6,968 nt of DNA from positions 1 to 6,968 of the forward strand of contig JAUUZS010000225.1 in assembly GCA_030589835.1 (NCBI GenBank). Direction: 5' to 3'. The position numbers and the translations under genes are program-made. Of the stretch, positions 6,951-6,968 are shown piece after piece; within the stretch, counting starts at the first letter, position 1; each line of letters begins with the position of its first letter. This stretch comes from Cyclobacteriaceae bacterium. Lineage in GTDB: Bacteria; Bacteroidota; Bacteroidia; Cytophagales; Cyclobacteriaceae. Under the pieces are notes generated by a model. The model saw only the letters and a list, made by a program, of their open reading frames with translations. It had not been told where the DNA came from and did not search any database.

Positions 6951-6968
6951 CTCAAATAGATTTTCTGC

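Overview
The window looks like a chromosomal segment of a Bacteroidota bacterium, probably from the Cytophagia or Flavobacteriia side. The evidence is an AT-rich background, genes without convincing Shine-Dalgarno sequences, and a TonB-dependent receptor with an N-terminal carboxypeptidase-regulatory-like domain. That receptor is followed by an SGNH/GDSL-type lipoprotein of a kind I associate with this phylum. This assignment rests on protein families only; there is no rRNA or marker gene here.

Left part (1-1467): a short 22-bp tandem repeat touches the left edge. A minus-strand locus follows, made of a secreted DUF3887-type domain protein (1467-1078) and an alpha/beta hydrolase (1066-143) with an intact Ser-Asp-His triad. 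In related proteins these two pieces form one polypeptide of about 440 residues. Here they are separated by a one-base frame change exactly at a run of ten A (minus strand). This is a disrupted gene, a sequencing error in a homopolymer, or a gene decoded by slippage. The hydrolase has no convincing start of its own, only a TTG or an internal ATG.

Middle gap (1468-2202): no supported gene. It contains an isolated patch of about 50 % GC (about 1621-1740), then a very AT-rich leader with two inverted repeats upstream of the receptor gene.

Right part (2203-6568): a two-gene plus-strand operon with a 25-bp gap. It encodes a 922-residue outer-membrane TonB-dependent receptor and a 523-residue SGNH hydrolase-like lipoprotein. 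The layout resembles a SusC/SusD-type receptor plus surface lipoprotein pair, but the lipoprotein is esterase-like instead of SusD-like. A plausible role is capture or trimming of an ester- or lipid-containing substrate at the cell surface followed by TonB-driven import; the substrate cannot be read from sequence. The lipoprotein keeps the Ser and the Asp-x-x-His but has Asp where the block III Asn is expected.

Right edge (6569-6968): non-coding. It contains a weak terminator-like fold and, at 6818-6950, a striking nested inverted repeat: 24-bp arms with one mismatch, plus an inner perfect 11-bp hairpin. This looks like a REP/MITE-type dispersed palindromic element.
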